Shown here one piece after another: positions 23,887 to 34,681 of a stretch of DNA of 64,000 nucleotides. A program made the position numbers and the translations under genes. Each line of letters opens with the position of its first letter. The stretch's first letter is position 1. The stretch spans positions 839,232 to 903,231 of the forward strand of contig NZ_JAJEWQ010000001.1 of assembly GCF_020687805.1 (NCBI RefSeq), written 5' to 3'. Source of the DNA: Planctobacterium marinum. Lineage in GTDB: Bacteria > Pseudomonadota > Gammaproteobacteria > Enterobacterales > Alteromonadaceae. The notes below the pieces were generated by a model that saw only the letters and a program-made list of their open reading frames with translations, had not been told where the DNA came from and did no database searches.

Positions 23887-26610
23887 TTGATTAAAGCCCC
23901 GACAGACAATAACGAATACCAACTTCTCCATGTCCCCAATGGCATTAAAATATTGCATGTCGAAGACCCACAAACTGAATTTTGCGCATTCGCTGTCACC
24001 GTCGCTGCCGGCAACTTTTCTGATCCCCGGCATTGTCCCGGTTTAGCTCATTTGTTAGAGCATGTGTTATTTACCGGCAGCCAACACTACCCCGAAGACA
24101 ATCACATTATTCAGTTTTTAGATAGTCATCAGGGAAAAATCAATGCCTGGACATCCGCTGAATCCACCACCTTTTATTTTAAAGTCCATCATAAATACTT
24201 TTCAGAAACTCTGGATATCTTTTTTGACATGTTGCAATCGCCACTGCTAAGCGAAGCCGGTATCAAAAAAGAGATCAAGGCCATTAATGCGGAATTTCAC
24301 AACAAAGTGACCGAAGAACAGCGCCGTGTCATGGAAGTCCAGAAAGAAACCTGCAATCCGGCCCACCCTTTCCACCAGTTTGCTGTTGGCAATAACGAGA
24401 CTTTTGCACAGTTTTCTACTCAGGAACTTCAGCAATTACTAAGAGACTACTGGCGCCAACATTTTGTGGCCTGCAACATCGCGGTTTGCGCCATTACAAA
24501 CACGGCAAATAGCGCGTTAGTCCCGAAACTTGTTGAGCAGTTAAGCCGGTTTGAAAAAGGCACTCCCTGCCGTAAAAAAGACAGCGGCACACCTTTGTAT
24601 TTGGCTAAGCAACTGGGCCGACACATTCAAATTAATACCGCCAGACCTCATCACAGACTGGTACTGATATTTAACCAAACCCCTGACCTGGCAGATGCCA
24701 GAAACATAGAAACTCTGGTGAGTCACCTGTTTGGCTACGAAGGTCATGGCAGTTTGCTTCGGCTGTGGAAATCCCAACAATGGGCAACACAGGTACTGGC
24801 AGGACCGGGATTAAAAGGCACTGGCTTTGCTGATTTTAACCTGTATATCGAGCTGACGGAAAAAGGTATGGAACATATCCAGGCCATTATTGCCAGTGTA
24901 TTCCACTTTTGCCAAATCATAAAAAACACTGATGATATTGAACGTCATTATGCCGAGAAAAGTCGTCTCAATCGCATTGCCTTTGAACATCAAACCGGAC
25001 AACACATTCTTGATTTAGTGCAGCAATTAGTAACCAATGTTCAACGCTACACAGAGCATGAAGTGTTGTGTGGCGACTACCTGTTAGGCGACCTGCACAA
25101 AGCAGAATTACAGCAATTTTTAGCCAATATAAATCCTGAGCGCATGCGGGTAATTTCGATTTCGAACCGGCACACGGCAACGCATTCCAGCAAATGGTAT
25201 CAGGTTGCGTACCAGGATCGCCCCTGGCATATGGAGGCCGTGCCGCAACAGCTGGAATCGCTGTTCGACAAGGAATTAGCACTACCCGGGGTTAATCCAT
25301 TTATTCCGGACATTAAACCGGTACAAAAACCACTCAATCAGTTGCCTGTAAAGACCTCTAAAGAGCAACACAACATTTGGTACGGCACTGACACCCTGGA
25401 GTCAGGATTAAAGGGAGAGTGCTTCTTTTCCTGGCGCAGCTCCCATTTAAATCCCGACATAAATAAGGTAGCACAACGTAAACTGTACGCCAGTGCGCTG
25501 GAATCCAGCCTGCACAATAGCTTTTATCAGGCACAATTGGCCGGTTTGCACTTCCATTTTTATGCCCATCAGCGCGGTATCGGGTTACACACCAGTGGCT
25601 TTGCTGATAAGCAGTTGGATTTAGTCAGACAATTGATACAGCGTATCTGCGCGGCGCCCCAACCCTGCCCTGACTTTGAGTTGCACAAACAGGACTACCT
25701 CAACAGCCTGCACAGTAGTATCCACAACAAACCCCTCAACCGGTTATTCACCGTGCTGCAGGCAATTTTTGTTAAAGCCTCATGGTTGCCAGAAGACCTG
25801 GCTAATATTGTGCAAAATCTAACGCTAAAAGACATTCAGACGAAACACACTGAGCTATTTAGTGCGTATCAACTAGAAAGTTTGTTGTACGGTTGCTGGG
25901 ACGAAAGTGCGCTGTCGGGGTTTGTTGACTCACTGCAACTGCCCACCCGGATACCCGAAGAACGCACACAGGCGTCAGTTGTGATGTTGCAGGACATTGA
26001 ACAACGCAGTTTTCGCTTCGCCTGCGAACATCAGGATGCCGCCATTGTTTTATACCTGCAAACCGCTGACAAGAGCCTGAAAACCAGAGCGCTTATGATG
26101 CTCTCGGAAAGTATATTGGCTGGCTTTTATTTCGACTGGATGCGCAATAAAAAACAACTGGGCTACCAGGTCGGGACAGGTTACATGCCCTTTAATGAGC
26201 AACCTGGCACAGTATTATTCATTCAGTCACCCAATGCCAGTGCCGATGAACTCTACCAGGAAACCCTTAATGCACTGAGCCAGTTTCACCAATGGCTAAC
26301 AGCCATTGATGAACCACAATGGTTGAAGTACAGAAAAAATCTGGAGCGTCAGATTTCGCAAAAAACCATCAACTTCCCGCAAAAATGTCAACGGTACTGG
26401 AGTGCAATTGCCAGACCACAGGTAGACTTTCAGCATGAGCTACACCTTAACCATGAAATTGCCAGGCTCAGTCAAGCTGATGTCGTGCAGTGGTTCGGGC
26501 AGCAGTTTCTCCATAAAAACAGTCATTTTGTTCTATACAGTCCGGGTAAACAAAGCAGTGCAACCACGAGTTTTGAAAAGCCATTGCACACCATTTATCA
26601 ACATAAATAG
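23887..26610 (+). CDS. M16-family zinc peptidase (insulinase/protease III-like)
   Basis: Large metallopeptidase of 907 residues, pitrilysin type. The inverted zinc motif HxxEH is in GLAHLLEHVLFTGS (about residues 50-63) and the third zinc ligand Glu in INAEFHNKVTEEQRR. The four-domain length is normal for insulysin-like enzymes, with an inactive C-terminal half (DWMRNKKQLGYQVGTGY). No signal peptide is visible, so unlike periplasmic PtrA it may act in the cytoplasm. The start is a TTG at 23887; an upstream ATG is in another frame. Such enzymes degrade peptides and small proteins in a closed chamber. Confidence 0.92.
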   Translation: MIKAPTDNNEYQLLHVPNGIKILHVEDPQTEFCAFAVTVAAGNFSDPRHCPGLAHLLEHVLFTGSQHYPEDNHIIQFLDSHQGKINAWTSAESTTFYFKVHHKYFSETLDIFFDMLQSPLLSEAGIKKEIKAINAEFHNKVTEEQRRVMEVQKETCNPAHPFHQFAVGNNETFAQFSTQELQQLLRDYWRQHFVACNIAVCAITNTANSALVPKLVEQLSRFEKGTPCRKKDSGTPLYLAKQLGRHIQINTARPHHRLVLIFNQTPDLADARNIETLVSHLFGYEGHGSLLRLWKSQQWATQVLAGPGLKGTGFADFNLYIELTEKGMEHIQAIIASVFHFCQIIKNTDDIERHYAEKSRLNRIAFEHQTGQHILDLVQQLVTNVQRYTEHEVLCGDYLLGDLHKAELQQFLANINPERMRVISISNRHTATHSSKWYQVAYQDRPWHMEAVPQQLESLFDKELALPGVNPFIPDIKPVQKPLNQLPVKTSKEQHNIWYGTDTLESGLKGECFFSWRSSHLNPDINKVAQRKLYASALESSLHNSFYQAQLAGLHFHFYAHQRGIGLHTSGFADKQLDLVRQLIQRICAAPQPCPDFELHKQDYLNSLHSSIHNKPLNRLFTVLQAIFVKASWLPEDLANIVQNLTLKDIQTKHTELFSAYQLESLLYGCWDESALSGFVDSLQLPTRIPEERTQASVVMLQDIEQRSFRFACEHQDAAIVLYLQTADKSLKTRALMMLSESILAGFYFDWMRNKKQLGYQVGTGYMPFNEQPGTVLFIQSPNASADELYQETLNALSQFHQWLTAIDEPQWLKYRKNLERQISQKTINFPQKCQRYWSAIARPQVDFQHELHLNHEIARLSQADVVQWFGQQFLHKNSHFVLYSPGKQSSATTSFEKPLHTIYQHK

Positions 26611-26892
26611 GGCCATCGGTTTCGTCGTTCGCGCCCCTCAGTGTTGACAATCACTTTGGCGCCTGATTGTGCATTTGCACCATCGCGGTGAAATAACTGG
26701 CAGGGTGCAATAGCGCTGCCTCCAACATCATTTCGTAACCCTCTGATTAATGGCAGGTATTTTCTTTTTGGCCAGCACATGACTATGGCACTCAAATTGA
26801 AGCACTCAATAGGTTTTTTCCTTCACGGTTTCTGCTGCCGGGCCACACTCAGCACCCGAAACTGACGCAACATCGAAGCAAAGGAGGTAAAT

Positions 26893-28032
26893 GTGCTATC
26901 CAGGAAAACACCACAACTCAGCTCGACACGGAGTTACCATTACTATCCACTGCTTCTTATAGCCACTACATCGGGCATTTTATTAAGCTTTTATCTGAGT
27001 GGCGCTACTCCATTGTTAGTGACTGCACTTCTCGTCCAATCAGGATTGCTCTATCTGAGCCTAATTTCGCGTCAAAACGCATTAACTGACACACTAAACC
27101 TTATCCAGCAAAACGGAAAAACAAAGGCGCAAAGTGAATTGCGCTTTAACTCCGATCTGCAATTCAAAATCAATCTGTTGGCTACCCTTAAAACCTTTTC
27201 CAGAAAACTGGAACTGAGCAATGATTCTGTCTCTGAAATATCCCATTCCGCTGAGGAACTTACCCACAATTCAGCGCAACTGGCCACTAACATTCTGCAG
27301 CAATCACAAACCACCAGTACCCTGGCGGCCGGTATCAGCGAGATAGAATACACACTGGCTGAAGTCAGTCGTAATATTACTGATATTCAAAATAGTGTTC
27401 AGGCAACCAATGATCTCAGCCAGTCGGGCTCCGCCTCTGTCTCCGAGGTCAGAGCCCACGTTGAGCAGGTAGCCGTACTGTCCAAAGATGCGTTTGCACA
27501 GTTGCAAAAGTTAGAAGATCTCACGCTGAATGTCGCTTCCATCACGGATCTGATCAGCGAAGTATCAGATCAAACCAACTTATTGGCGCTGAACGCCGCC
27601 ATTGAAGCCGCCAGAGCGGGTGAATATGGGCGCGGGTTTTCGGTGGTGGCGGATGAAGTTCGCAATCTTGCCAATAAAACCAATGATTCGGTGCGACAAA
27701 TTGATGAGCATCTGGCGCAACTTAAAAAGCAGTCCAAAGTATTGACCTCGGACATGCAGGAGGTGGTACACAATATTGATAATACCGTTTCTGAGGCCGG
27801 TAATATCGAGTTGCTACTGAGTCAAATCAGTCAGCAGTCTTCTCAAATCAACAGTGATATTCAGGATATTTCAGGTGCCTCTCAGCAACAGCAGACCGCC
27901 ACCTCCGAAATGTCCAAAAGTATCGAAGAACTGGCCTTAACGGCGCAGCAAAATGGCTATGCCGCTGAACAGGCGGCGCTGATTGCAAAGCATGTCTGGT
28001 CATTGAGCAACGACAAAACCATCACCCTTTAA
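26893..28032 (+). CDS. Methyl-accepting chemotaxis protein without a sensor domain
   Basis: Chemoreceptor-like protein of 379 residues. Two N-terminal membrane helices (about 19-36 and 40-58) are joined by only a few residues, so there is almost no periplasmic part. The rest is a long cytoplasmic coiled coil with the signalling hairpin tip SDQTNLLALNAAIEAARAGEYGRGFSVVADEVRNLANKT (around residues 218-256). No HAMP or PAS domain is obvious. The GTG start at 26893 has the strong ribosome binding site AAGGAGG; an overlapping ATG is out of frame. The next gene, 22 bases downstream, encodes a membrane-anchored protein with NIT-like sequence that may supply the missing sensing function. Confidence 0.9.
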   Translation: MLSRKTPQLSSTRSYHYYPLLLIATTSGILLSFYLSGATPLLVTALLVQSGLLYLSLISRQNALTDTLNLIQQNGKTKAQSELRFNSDLQFKINLLATLKTFSRKLELSNDSVSEISHSAEELTHNSAQLATNILQQSQTTSTLAAGISEIEYTLAEVSRNITDIQNSVQATNDLSQSGSASVSEVRAHVEQVAVLSKDAFAQLQKLEDLTLNVASITDLISEVSDQTNLLALNAAIEAARAGEYGRGFSVVADEVRNLANKTNDSVRQIDEHLAQLKKQSKVLTSDMQEVVHNIDNTVSEAGNIELLLSQISQQSSQINSDIQDISGASQQQQTATSEMSKSIEELALTAQQNGYAAEQAALIAKHVWSLSNDKTITL

Positions 28033-28054
28033 CGCTGGTGATAAGGAGCATATT

Positions 28055-28858
28055 ATGTCCTATATTTGGATCGGCCTATTGCTAACCTCCGTGGTTTCAG
28101 GCTTGTATTGGCTACTGCGGCCAAAACCACTGACCGTTGATGTGCAACAGGCGCACCGGCTAAAAACACTGCGTCAGCTAATGTGGTTATTTCAGACTCA
28201 TCGTGGCAAATCTATCGCCTGGCTGAGCGGAGACACACAGGTATTCGCTGAACTTACCGAAATTGCGCACCGCATTCAAAAGGCAATTAATGACTACAGA
28301 AGTACCGAACAGAGCAGTTCATATTGGCTGTCTACGGTAAAGCTGTGGCAACAAATTTCTGAACAATGGCGGAACAACACCGTAGAGGTAAACTTTAAGC
28401 AACACAATGCTTTGATAAGACAACTCATGTATACCATAGAGGACGAATTATCACTGGCGCTGCTCACGCAGAGAAACGAAAATTCCAATGCCGCATCTCA
28501 GTCCGGAGGAAACCTGCTATACGTGATTGAGTTTTTAGGGCAAACCCGAGCCATTGGTACCAACGTTACTTCGTCTGGTCGATGTGAAAGTATCACCAAA
28601 ATTCGGCTTTGTTACTTAAGCCAAAAGCTCAGTGAATCAGTGAGCCTGTTGGAAAGACTGGACACGGGCTTTAAACATCAGGCCCGCCTTATCCCGCCGA
28701 TATTGCAGTGCGTTCAGGAGCACTTATTACCGGCACAAAACCTGATGTCGACTCAGGAATGGTTTTCCCTGTGCACAGAGAGTATTGATGCGTTATATCG
28801 TTATTTCGACCAAACCATATTGAGCCATAACGGGCGAGCAACATCAGAATCAGTGTAA
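28055..28858 (+). CDS. Membrane-anchored NIT-like sensor protein
   Basis: Protein of 267 residues: one N-terminal membrane helix (about 3-22, followed by basic RPKP, implying a cytoplasmic C-terminus) and an all-helical domain. LRQLMWLFQTHRGKSIAWLSGD (about 40-61) and the second-half EFLGQTRAIGTNVTSSGR (about 158-175) match the two halves of the nitrate/nitrite-sensing (NIT) domain, where RGxS and GxxRAxG motifs bind the anions in NasR. The family match is by eye and moderate. It has no effector domain. A good AAGGAG ribosome binding site and the 22-base gap suggest co-expression with the sensorless chemoreceptor upstream. Confidence 0.7.
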   Translation: MSYIWIGLLLTSVVSGLYWLLRPKPLTVDVQQAHRLKTLRQLMWLFQTHRGKSIAWLSGDTQVFAELTEIAHRIQKAINDYRSTEQSSSYWLSTVKLWQQISEQWRNNTVEVNFKQHNALIRQLMYTIEDELSLALLTQRNENSNAASQSGGNLLYVIEFLGQTRAIGTNVTSSGRCESITKIRLCYLSQKLSESVSLLERLDTGFKHQARLIPPILQCVQEHLLPAQNLMSTQEWFSLCTESIDALYRYFDQTILSHNGRATSESV

Positions 28859-28919
28859 TAGCAGTCAGTACTAATTGTGCTAACCCCATCCCTTTGTGTT
28901 TTCAATTGGATTTATAACG

Positions 28920-28948
28920 CAAAACGCCCCAAAAATGGGGCGTTTTTA
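28920..28948. terminator. Bidirectional terminator between the NIT-like gene and fadJ
   Basis: Hairpin ACGCCCCA paired with TGGGGCGT (28924-28943), 4-base loop, flanked by A residues on the left and five T residues on the right, in a convergent intergenic region. Confidence 0.85.
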
Positions 28949-28967
28949 ATATAAGGGTCAGCCAGAA

Positions 28968-31097
28968 TTAATAAAACGACTTACCTTCTTTTGCCATAGT
29001 TTTCAGGATTTCAGCAGGTGCGAATTTATCGCCAAACTGACCCTGATAATGTTCCAGGCGAGCCACTACGTGACCAATACCAAGACTGTCCATGTAACGG
29101 AACGGGCCACCCAAAAACGGCGGGAAGCCAATACCAAAGATAGTACCGATATCGCCGTCTCTGGGATTGCGTATTACCCCTTCATCCAGACACAGCGCCG
29201 CTTCGTTCAGCATCAACAATACACAACGCTCAGCAATCTGCTCGGCACTCATACGCTTAGAGATTTCGATACCTAATAAACTATACACCGAGGAATCTAC
29301 TTCTCTACCGGGTTTCTTGCCACTGTAGTTGTACAAGCCCCTGCCATTTTTCTTGCCTTTGCGATCATCCGCGAGCAATTTATCAAACGCGTCAGGTGCC
29401 TTAAACCGGTCTCCGAGATCGGCCACCAGGATCGGTGAAATCTTCGCACCCACATCAATTCCTACTTCGTCCAGCAACTTCATCGGACCAACCGGAAAGC
29501 CGAACTTCACCAATGCCGAGTCGATATGTTCAATGGGCTCACCTGCCAGAAGCACGTTTGCTGCCTCATTCATATAAGGAGCCAGGATTCGGTTGACATA
29601 AAAACCGGCACCGTCTTTGACAACAATGGGTGTTTTGCCCTGTTTTTTGGCAAAATCGACCGTCGTAGAGATGGTTTCGTCTGAGGTTTTTTCATGGGCA
29701 ATAACTTCAGCCAACGGCATTTTGTCTACCGGTGAGAAGTAATGCAGACCAATTACCTGCTCAGGACGTGCAGCTTTTTCAGCAATCTGACGAATTGGAA
29801 TCGATGAAGTATTCGATGCAAAAATGGTGGATGCTTTGCAGTGGGTTTCCACGTCGTTCACCATTTGTTGCTTCAGGCCTACATCTTCAAATACCGCTTC
29901 TACTATGATATCGGTATCTTTAAAGCCTTCGTAATTCAGTGAGCCGGTAAGCATCGCCATTTGCTTCTGCATTTCTGACTTGCGCATAAACTTGCGCTTT
30001 ACCTTTTTATTCAGCAGGTCATAGCTGTATTTCATCGCATTGGCGATGCCTTCAGCCCGCACATCTTTGATGCGCACTGGTAACCCGGCTTTGCTGGCAG
30101 TGACAAAAGCGATACCACCGCCCATCAGACCGCCACCCAATACGCCGACTTTGTCCAGTTTTGCCGGTGCAACACCGTCAACACCGGTTTCTTTTTTCAT
30201 TTCAGTGGTAGCAAAAAAGATATTGCGCAACTGCTCTGATTCCGGTGTCATAACCAGCTTACCAAAAAACTTAGCTTCCAGTTCATAACCGCGTTTGGTG
30301 GCTTTACCACCGCTGGCTTCCAGAATATCCAGAATATGTTCCGGCGCCGGATAATTGCCTTTGGTTTTACTTATCGTTTGCTTACGAGCCTGTTTAAACA
30401 GAATTTGACGCCCCAGGGTAGTGCCTTCAAGGAATTTGTTGGCCCCTTTGAGTACCGGCGGCTTGCGATTCGGCTTCCCTTTCAGAGCGAATTGACGTGC
30501 CACATCCAGTAATACACTCTCTGGCACCACGTCATCCACGATACCGTATTTTTTGGCCTGTTTGGGACGCGCCGGTGCACCAGTTAGCATCATTTTCATC
30601 GCCTGCTGAATACCTATCAGTGCGGGTAAGCGTTGAGTACCGCCACTGCCAGGCAGCAAACCCAGTTGTACCTCCGGCACACCCAGCTGGGTTTTGGGGC
30701 TATCCGTACAGACCCGGTAATGGCAGGCCAATGCCAGCTCCAGACCACCACCCAGACAAGGGCCGTGAATAGCGGCTACAAACGGCACCCGAAAGTTTTC
30801 CATCCGATCAAAGACTTGCTGTCCGCCTTTTGATAAGGCTTCTGCTTCTTCTGCGGTCTTGCAGGCTGCCAGCATAGTAATATCCGCACCCGCCACAAAA
30901 GACGACTTTTTACCACTGGCCAGAACAACGCCTTTAATATCGCTGTCGCTTTCGATGTCATCCAGCATTTTGCTGATTTGATCACCAAACTCCGCTTTCA
31001 GGGTATTCATGCTTTCGCCGGGCACATCCATCGTGAGGATGGCAATACCGTCTTCAAATTTCTCTAATGTGAAGGCGCTTTGTACTTGTTCAGTCAT
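28968..31097 (-). CDS. fadJ: Fatty-acid oxidation complex alpha subunit FadJ
   Basis: Bifunctional enoyl-CoA hydratase/3-hydroxyacyl-CoA dehydrogenase of 709 residues, catalysing the two middle steps of beta-oxidation. The crotonase domain (about 5-190) has [12 protein letters not shown] and [19 protein letters not shown], with catalytic Glu in [20 protein letters not shown]. The dehydrogenase domain begins near 310 with the NAD loop [14 protein letters not shown] and contains ASNTSSIPI and [18 protein letters not shown]. The ATG at 31097 (MTEQVQSAF) has GGAG upstream and is chosen over an upstream TTG. It follows fadI by 26 bases and ends at a terminator. Confidence 0.95.
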   Translation of the reverse strand: MTEQVQSAFTLEKFEDGIAILTMDVPGESMNTLKAEFGDQISKMLDDIESDSDIKGVVLASGKKSSFVAGADITMLAACKTAEEAEALSKGGQQVFDRMENFRVPFVAAIHGPCLGGGLELALACHYRVCTDSPKTQLGVPEVQLGLLPGSGGTQRLPALIGIQQAMKMMLTGAPARPKQAKKYGIVDDVVPESVLLDVARQFALKGKPNRKPPVLKGANKFLEGTTLGRQILFKQARKQTISKTKGNYPAPEHILDILEASGGKATKRGYELEAKFFGKLVMTPESEQLRNIFFATTEMKKETGVDGVAPAKLDKVGVLGGGLMGGGIAFVTASKAGLPVRIKDVRAEGIANAMKYSYDLLNKKVKRKFMRKSEMQKQMAMLTGSLNYEGFKDTDIIVEAVFEDVGLKQQMVNDVETHCKASTIFASNTSSIPIRQIAEKAARPEQVIGLHYFSPVDKMPLAEVIAHEKTSDETISTTVDFAKKQGKTPIVVKDGAGFYVNRILAPYMNEAANVLLAGEPIEHIDSALVKFGFPVGPMKLLDEVGIDVGAKISPILVADLGDRFKAPDAFDKLLADDRKGKKNGRGLYNYSGKKPGREVDSSVYSLLGIEISKRMSAEQIAERCVLLMLNEAALCLDEGVIRNPRDGDIGTIFGIGFPPFLGGPFRYMDSLGIGHVVARLEHYQGQFGDKFAPAEILKTMAKEGKSFY

Positions 31098-31123
31098 TAT
31101 TTGCTTCTCCAAATCCCGGCTAA

Positions 31124-32434
31124 TTATTCAGTTTCTACGATCATCGCTGCGCCCAATCCGCCAGCGGCACAGGCTGTCAACAGACCAGTTCCACCGCCTC
31201 TGCGGTTAAGTTCATTCAGCATTTGCGTGATCATACGTGTACCCGTTGCAGCAAACGGGTGGCCATAGGCAATAGAGCTACCCATGACATTAAACTTGTC
31301 CATGTCAATTTCACCCGTTGCTTTGTCCCGGCCTAATTTTTCTTTGGCAAATTTATCGCTGGCAAACATTTTTACGTTAGCCAGTGTTTGTGCTGCGAAC
31401 GCTTCGTGCATTTCAATCAATGTAAGATCATTGAGGGTCATACCCGCTCTGTCCAGCGCAATAGGTGTCGCATAAGACGGTCCCATCAACATGTCTTCCC
31501 AGACATCAATGGCAGAAAATGCGTAACTTTTTATATATCCCAACGGTTTATAACCCAGGGCTTTCGCTTTGCTTTCTGTCATCATCAGCACTGCAGAGGC
31601 ACCATCCGTCAACGGGGTTGCATTCGCCGCAGTAACGGAGCCGTATTTTTTATCAAACACCGGACGCAGCTTTTTGTAACCTTCCAGGCTGGAATCAAAG
31701 CGAATATTATTGTCTTTTTCCAACGCGCCTTTATAAGGTTCAGCCCAGGCGGTCATCACTTCACCGTCTAACTTGCCGTCATTCCAACTGGCTGCGGCAT
31801 TGCTGTGAGAGCGATGCGCCAACGCATCCTGCTCTTCACGGGATATCTGGTGAGATTTTGCCATCTGTTCCGCCGTTTGCCCCATCGACAAACCGGTTGA
31901 GTATTCAGCAACAGCCGGCGGTACCGGCATTAAATCTTTCAGGCCCAGTTTTTTGAAGATGGCCCACTTTTGCCCCAGGGTTTTTGCTTTTTGTGCATCC
32001 ACCAGGGCGCGCGCTAACTTTTTAGAAACTCCAATTGGCGATACCGACGTAGAGTCCGCACCACCGGCAATGCCCACATCGACAATACCGGCCATCATGG
32101 ACTCGGCAACATTGACTGTCGCCTGGAAACTGGTGGCACAGGCACGCGACACACTGTAGGCATCCGTGCTGACATTCATCCCGGTACCGAGAACGATTTC
32201 CCGGGCGATATTGGGCGCCTCAGGCATCTGGACTACCTGGCCATACACAACTTGATCAACCCATTCTGGTTTGATGTCATTGCGCACCAACATTTCATTG
32301 ACAACCATTTTGCCTAAATCCAGTGCCGGAATACCGTGAAAAAACGTCGCCATTTTTGCGAAAGGGGTTCTTAAACCTGCGACGATGGCAATGCGTTCAC
32401 CGTCTCTGGTGGTGACAGATTGCTGTTTGGACAT
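31124..32434 (-). CDS. fadI: 3-ketoacyl-CoA thiolase FadI
   Basis: Thiolase of 436 residues, the beta partner of FadJ; it cleaves 3-ketoacyl-CoA to acetyl-CoA and a shortened acyl-CoA. The nucleophilic Cys99 is in [12 protein letters not shown], the active-site His in [16 protein letters not shown], and the second Cys in [15 protein letters not shown]. The length and the [12 protein letters not shown] segment fit FadI rather than FadA. It is the first gene of a fadI-fadJ operon. The acyl-CoA-binding protein at 3.5 kb belongs to the same metabolism but lies far away. Confidence 0.96.
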   Translation of the reverse strand: MSKQQSVTTRDGERIAIVAGLRTPFAKMATFFHGIPALDLGKMVVNEMLVRNDIKPEWVDQVVYGQVVQMPEAPNIAREIVLGTGMNVSTDAYSVSRACATSFQATVNVAESMMAGIVDVGIAGGADSTSVSPIGVSKKLARALVDAQKAKTLGQKWAIFKKLGLKDLMPVPPAVAEYSTGLSMGQTAEQMAKSHQISREEQDALAHRSHSNAAASWNDGKLDGEVMTAWAEPYKGALEKDNNIRFDSSLEGYKKLRPVFDKKYGSVTAANATPLTDGASAVLMMTESKAKALGYKPLGYIKSYAFSAIDVWEDMLMGPSYATPIALDRAGMTLNDLTLIEMHEAFAAQTLANVKMFASDKFAKEKLGRDKATGEIDMDKFNVMGSSIAYGHPFAATGTRMITQMLNELNRRGGGTGLLTACAAGGLGAAMIVETE

Positions 32435-32748
32435 GTTACACCTCTGAGTGGTCAGACCTGTTAATTTTTTGTGATTTTAACTTTTTGATTAGAAATTACA
32501 ATCTAAAGTGGCAAATTCTGTAATATCCGCCCCGGATCAGCAGCTTGTTCAAACTTTCTACATAAGTCGCTCTGTTTGTAACATTGTTTTTCACAGATGG
32601 AACCTTATATAGACTGCACGCTCTTATTTTTGGTATCAATGCACACTGGCAGGCAATATTCGAAGTAGCATTGCCAGCCCATTGAGAATAGATTAAATCT
32701 GCGGAATTTCCGCTACCTCATTCAAAATAGTAAAAAATTAAGAAAACT
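32435..32748. promoter_or_regulatory. Divergent promoter region of fadI and moxR
   Basis: This 314-base AT-rich region holds the control sequences for both divergent operons. An imperfect inverted repeat (TTTTTGATT and AATCTAAAG, about 32482-32508) lies about 50 bases upstream of fadI and could be an operator for a fatty-acid regulator; it matches no consensus I can name. No gene is present. Confidence 0.4.
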
Positions 32749-33705
32749 ATGGCAGCCGAACAGTTCAGAACGTTAAAAACCTATTTAGACTCCCAGGTAA
32801 TTGGGCAACCGGAATTCACTAAAAATATCCTGATTGCCTTATTGGCCGATGGACATTTACTGGTTGAGGGTCCGCCGGGCCTGGCAAAAACCAGAGCGGT
32901 AAATGCGTTGGCAAAAGGCATTGAAGGTGACTTTCACCGTGTGCAGTTTACCCCGGACCTGTTACCTGCCGATTTGACGGGCACCGACATTTACCGACCA
33001 GAAACCGGTGAGTTTGTATTCCAGAAAGGACCACTATTCCACAACCTGGTGTTAGCCGACGAAATCAACAGGGCTCCCGCAAAAGTGCAGTCGGCGCTGC
33101 TGGAAGCAATGGCTGAGCAGCAAATTACAGTGGGCAATAAAACCTATCCGCTGTCTTCGTTATTCCTGGTTATGGCCACCCAAAACCCGATTGAACAGGA
33201 AGGCACCTACCCGCTTCCGGAAGCTCAGCTTGACCGTTTTTTAATGCACCTGAATGTAGATTACACGGGCGCAGAAACCGAGTTGGAAATTTTGCGACTG
33301 ACCCGTTCAGAATCGTTAAAGCAAAAAGTAACACCGCCGACGCCACTTACTCAGGAACAAATTTTCAAGGCCAGAGAAGAAGTACTGTCTTTGCATCTGG
33401 ATGAAAATCTTGAGCGTTATTTGGTGGAAATCATTATCACAACACGTCAGGGTCACAAGTATGATGACAGACTGGTGCGTTGGTTAGAATTTGGCGCCAG
33501 CCCACGGGCCACGATTGCGCTTGATAAATGTGCCCGCGCGCACGCCTGGCTTAGCGGCAGAGACTATGTCGGCCCCGATGATATTCAGGCTGTGGTACAC
33601 AATACCTTGCGTCATCGCATTTTGCTGTCCTATGAAGCGGAAGCTGAGGGTATAACGGCTGATCAGGTTCTGGACCTGATTATTGAATTGGTTCCTGTGC
33701 CATAG
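32749..33705 (+). CDS. MoxR-family AAA+ ATPase
   Basis: Cytoplasmic chaperone-like ATPase of 318 residues, first gene of a six-gene operon. The Walker A motif is unusual but family-typical: VEGPPGLAKT (about 41-50); Walker B is LVLADEINRAPAKVQSALLEAM, and sensor 1 is MATQNPIEQEGTYPLPEAQLDRF. MoxR proteins are thought to work with VWA-domain partners to mature or insert metal-containing or membrane complexes. All the following genes (DUF58, DUF4381, two VWA proteins, BatD) match that setting. Confidence 0.94.
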   Translation: MAAEQFRTLKTYLDSQVIGQPEFTKNILIALLADGHLLVEGPPGLAKTRAVNALAKGIEGDFHRVQFTPDLLPADLTGTDIYRPETGEFVFQKGPLFHNLVLADEINRAPAKVQSALLEAMAEQQITVGNKTYPLSSLFLVMATQNPIEQEGTYPLPEAQLDRFLMHLNVDYTGAETELEILRLTRSESLKQKVTPPTPLTQEQIFKAREEVLSLHLDENLERYLVEIIITTRQGHKYDDRLVRWLEFGASPRATIALDKCARAHAWLSGRDYVGPDDIQAVVHNTLRHRILLSYEAEAEGITADQVLDLIIELVPVP

Positions 33706-33716
33706 GAGACAATCGG

Positions 33717-34667
33717 ATGGCACAGTTTGATGTAAATGCCTGGTTGCGGGTTCATCACGCCGACGGCGTCAATGTCGATATGGCGGAGCTGCTCTATTAT
33801 CGCAGTAAAACCAGTTTATTGAATTTAAACCCCCATAAAACGGTGCAGGCCCGCCTCGCCGGTACCTATCTTACGAAAATGAAAGGTCGGGGTATGGAGT
33901 TCGATGAAGCCAGGCATTATCAACCCGGTGATGATATCCGGGCCATTGACTGGCGGGTAACGGCGCGTACCGGGAAAACTCACACCAAATTATTCAGGGA
34001 AGAAAAAGAGCGTCCGGTATTTATTCTGGTGGATTTTTCTCATTCTATGCATTTTGGTACCCAGCTATTGTTTAAATCCGTGGCTGCGGCACATTTAGCT
34101 TCTCTGATCGCCTGGGGAGCCTCAAAGCGCGGTGATCGTATCGGTGGTCTGGTGTTCAATGAATCTGAACATCGCGAATTTAAACCCATGACTCGACAAA
34201 AAGCGGTGTTGTCGTTACTTAGCGGTATCAAAAACCTGCACCAAAATGCCATTTCAGATAATCCGGCACAAACCTTCAGTGATGCCTGTGCCCGCATCAG
34301 ACGTCTGGCTCGCCCCGGCTCCGCTGTTTTTATTCTCAGTGATTTTTTACATCTGGACAATGCTGCGCAGCGCCATCTGTCACAATTATCACGGCACTGC
34401 GAAGTGATGGCCTATCGCATCAGCGACCCATTTGAACATCAGCTTCCCGCAGTCAGAGTAGCGCAAACCGTGGCGGTTACCGATGGTAAAACACGTCAGA
34501 ACATTACGCTCGGTGAGCAAAGCCAGGCCATGGACTATCAAAAAATACATGCTCAATTGATGAATAATATCTACAAAGAACTGCAGCAATCCCACGTTCG
34601 TGTGATTGATATTAACGCCGGGGTTCCCCTGGAAACACAACTGAATCCTTTGCAAAAAATAGCCTGA
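33717..34667 (+). CDS. DUF58 domain protein
   Basis: Protein of 316 residues. The conserved DUF58 signature is GRGMEFDEARHYQPGDDIRAIDWRVTARTGKTHTKLFREEKERPVFILVDFSHSM, around residues 60-115, which also starts a VWA-like fold with the metal-site motif DFSHSM. No membrane helices are visible, unlike many DUF58 proteins. The gene starts 11 bases after moxR with GGAG-type spacing. It is the usual second gene in MoxR/Bat operons; DUF58 proteins are presumed partners of the ATPase. Confidence 0.9.
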   Translation: MAQFDVNAWLRVHHADGVNVDMAELLYYRSKTSLLNLNPHKTVQARLAGTYLTKMKGRGMEFDEARHYQPGDDIRAIDWRVTARTGKTHTKLFREEKERPVFILVDFSHSMHFGTQLLFKSVAAAHLASLIAWGASKRGDRIGGLVFNESEHREFKPMTRQKAVLSLLSGIKNLHQNAISDNPAQTFSDACARIRRLARPGSAVFILSDFLHLDNAAQRHLSQLSRHCEVMAYRISDPFEHQLPAVRVAQTVAVTDGKTRQNITLGEQSQAMDYQKIHAQLMNNIYKELQQSHVRVIDINAGVPLETQLNPLQKIA

Positions 34668-34681
34668 GGTAACATCAAATT

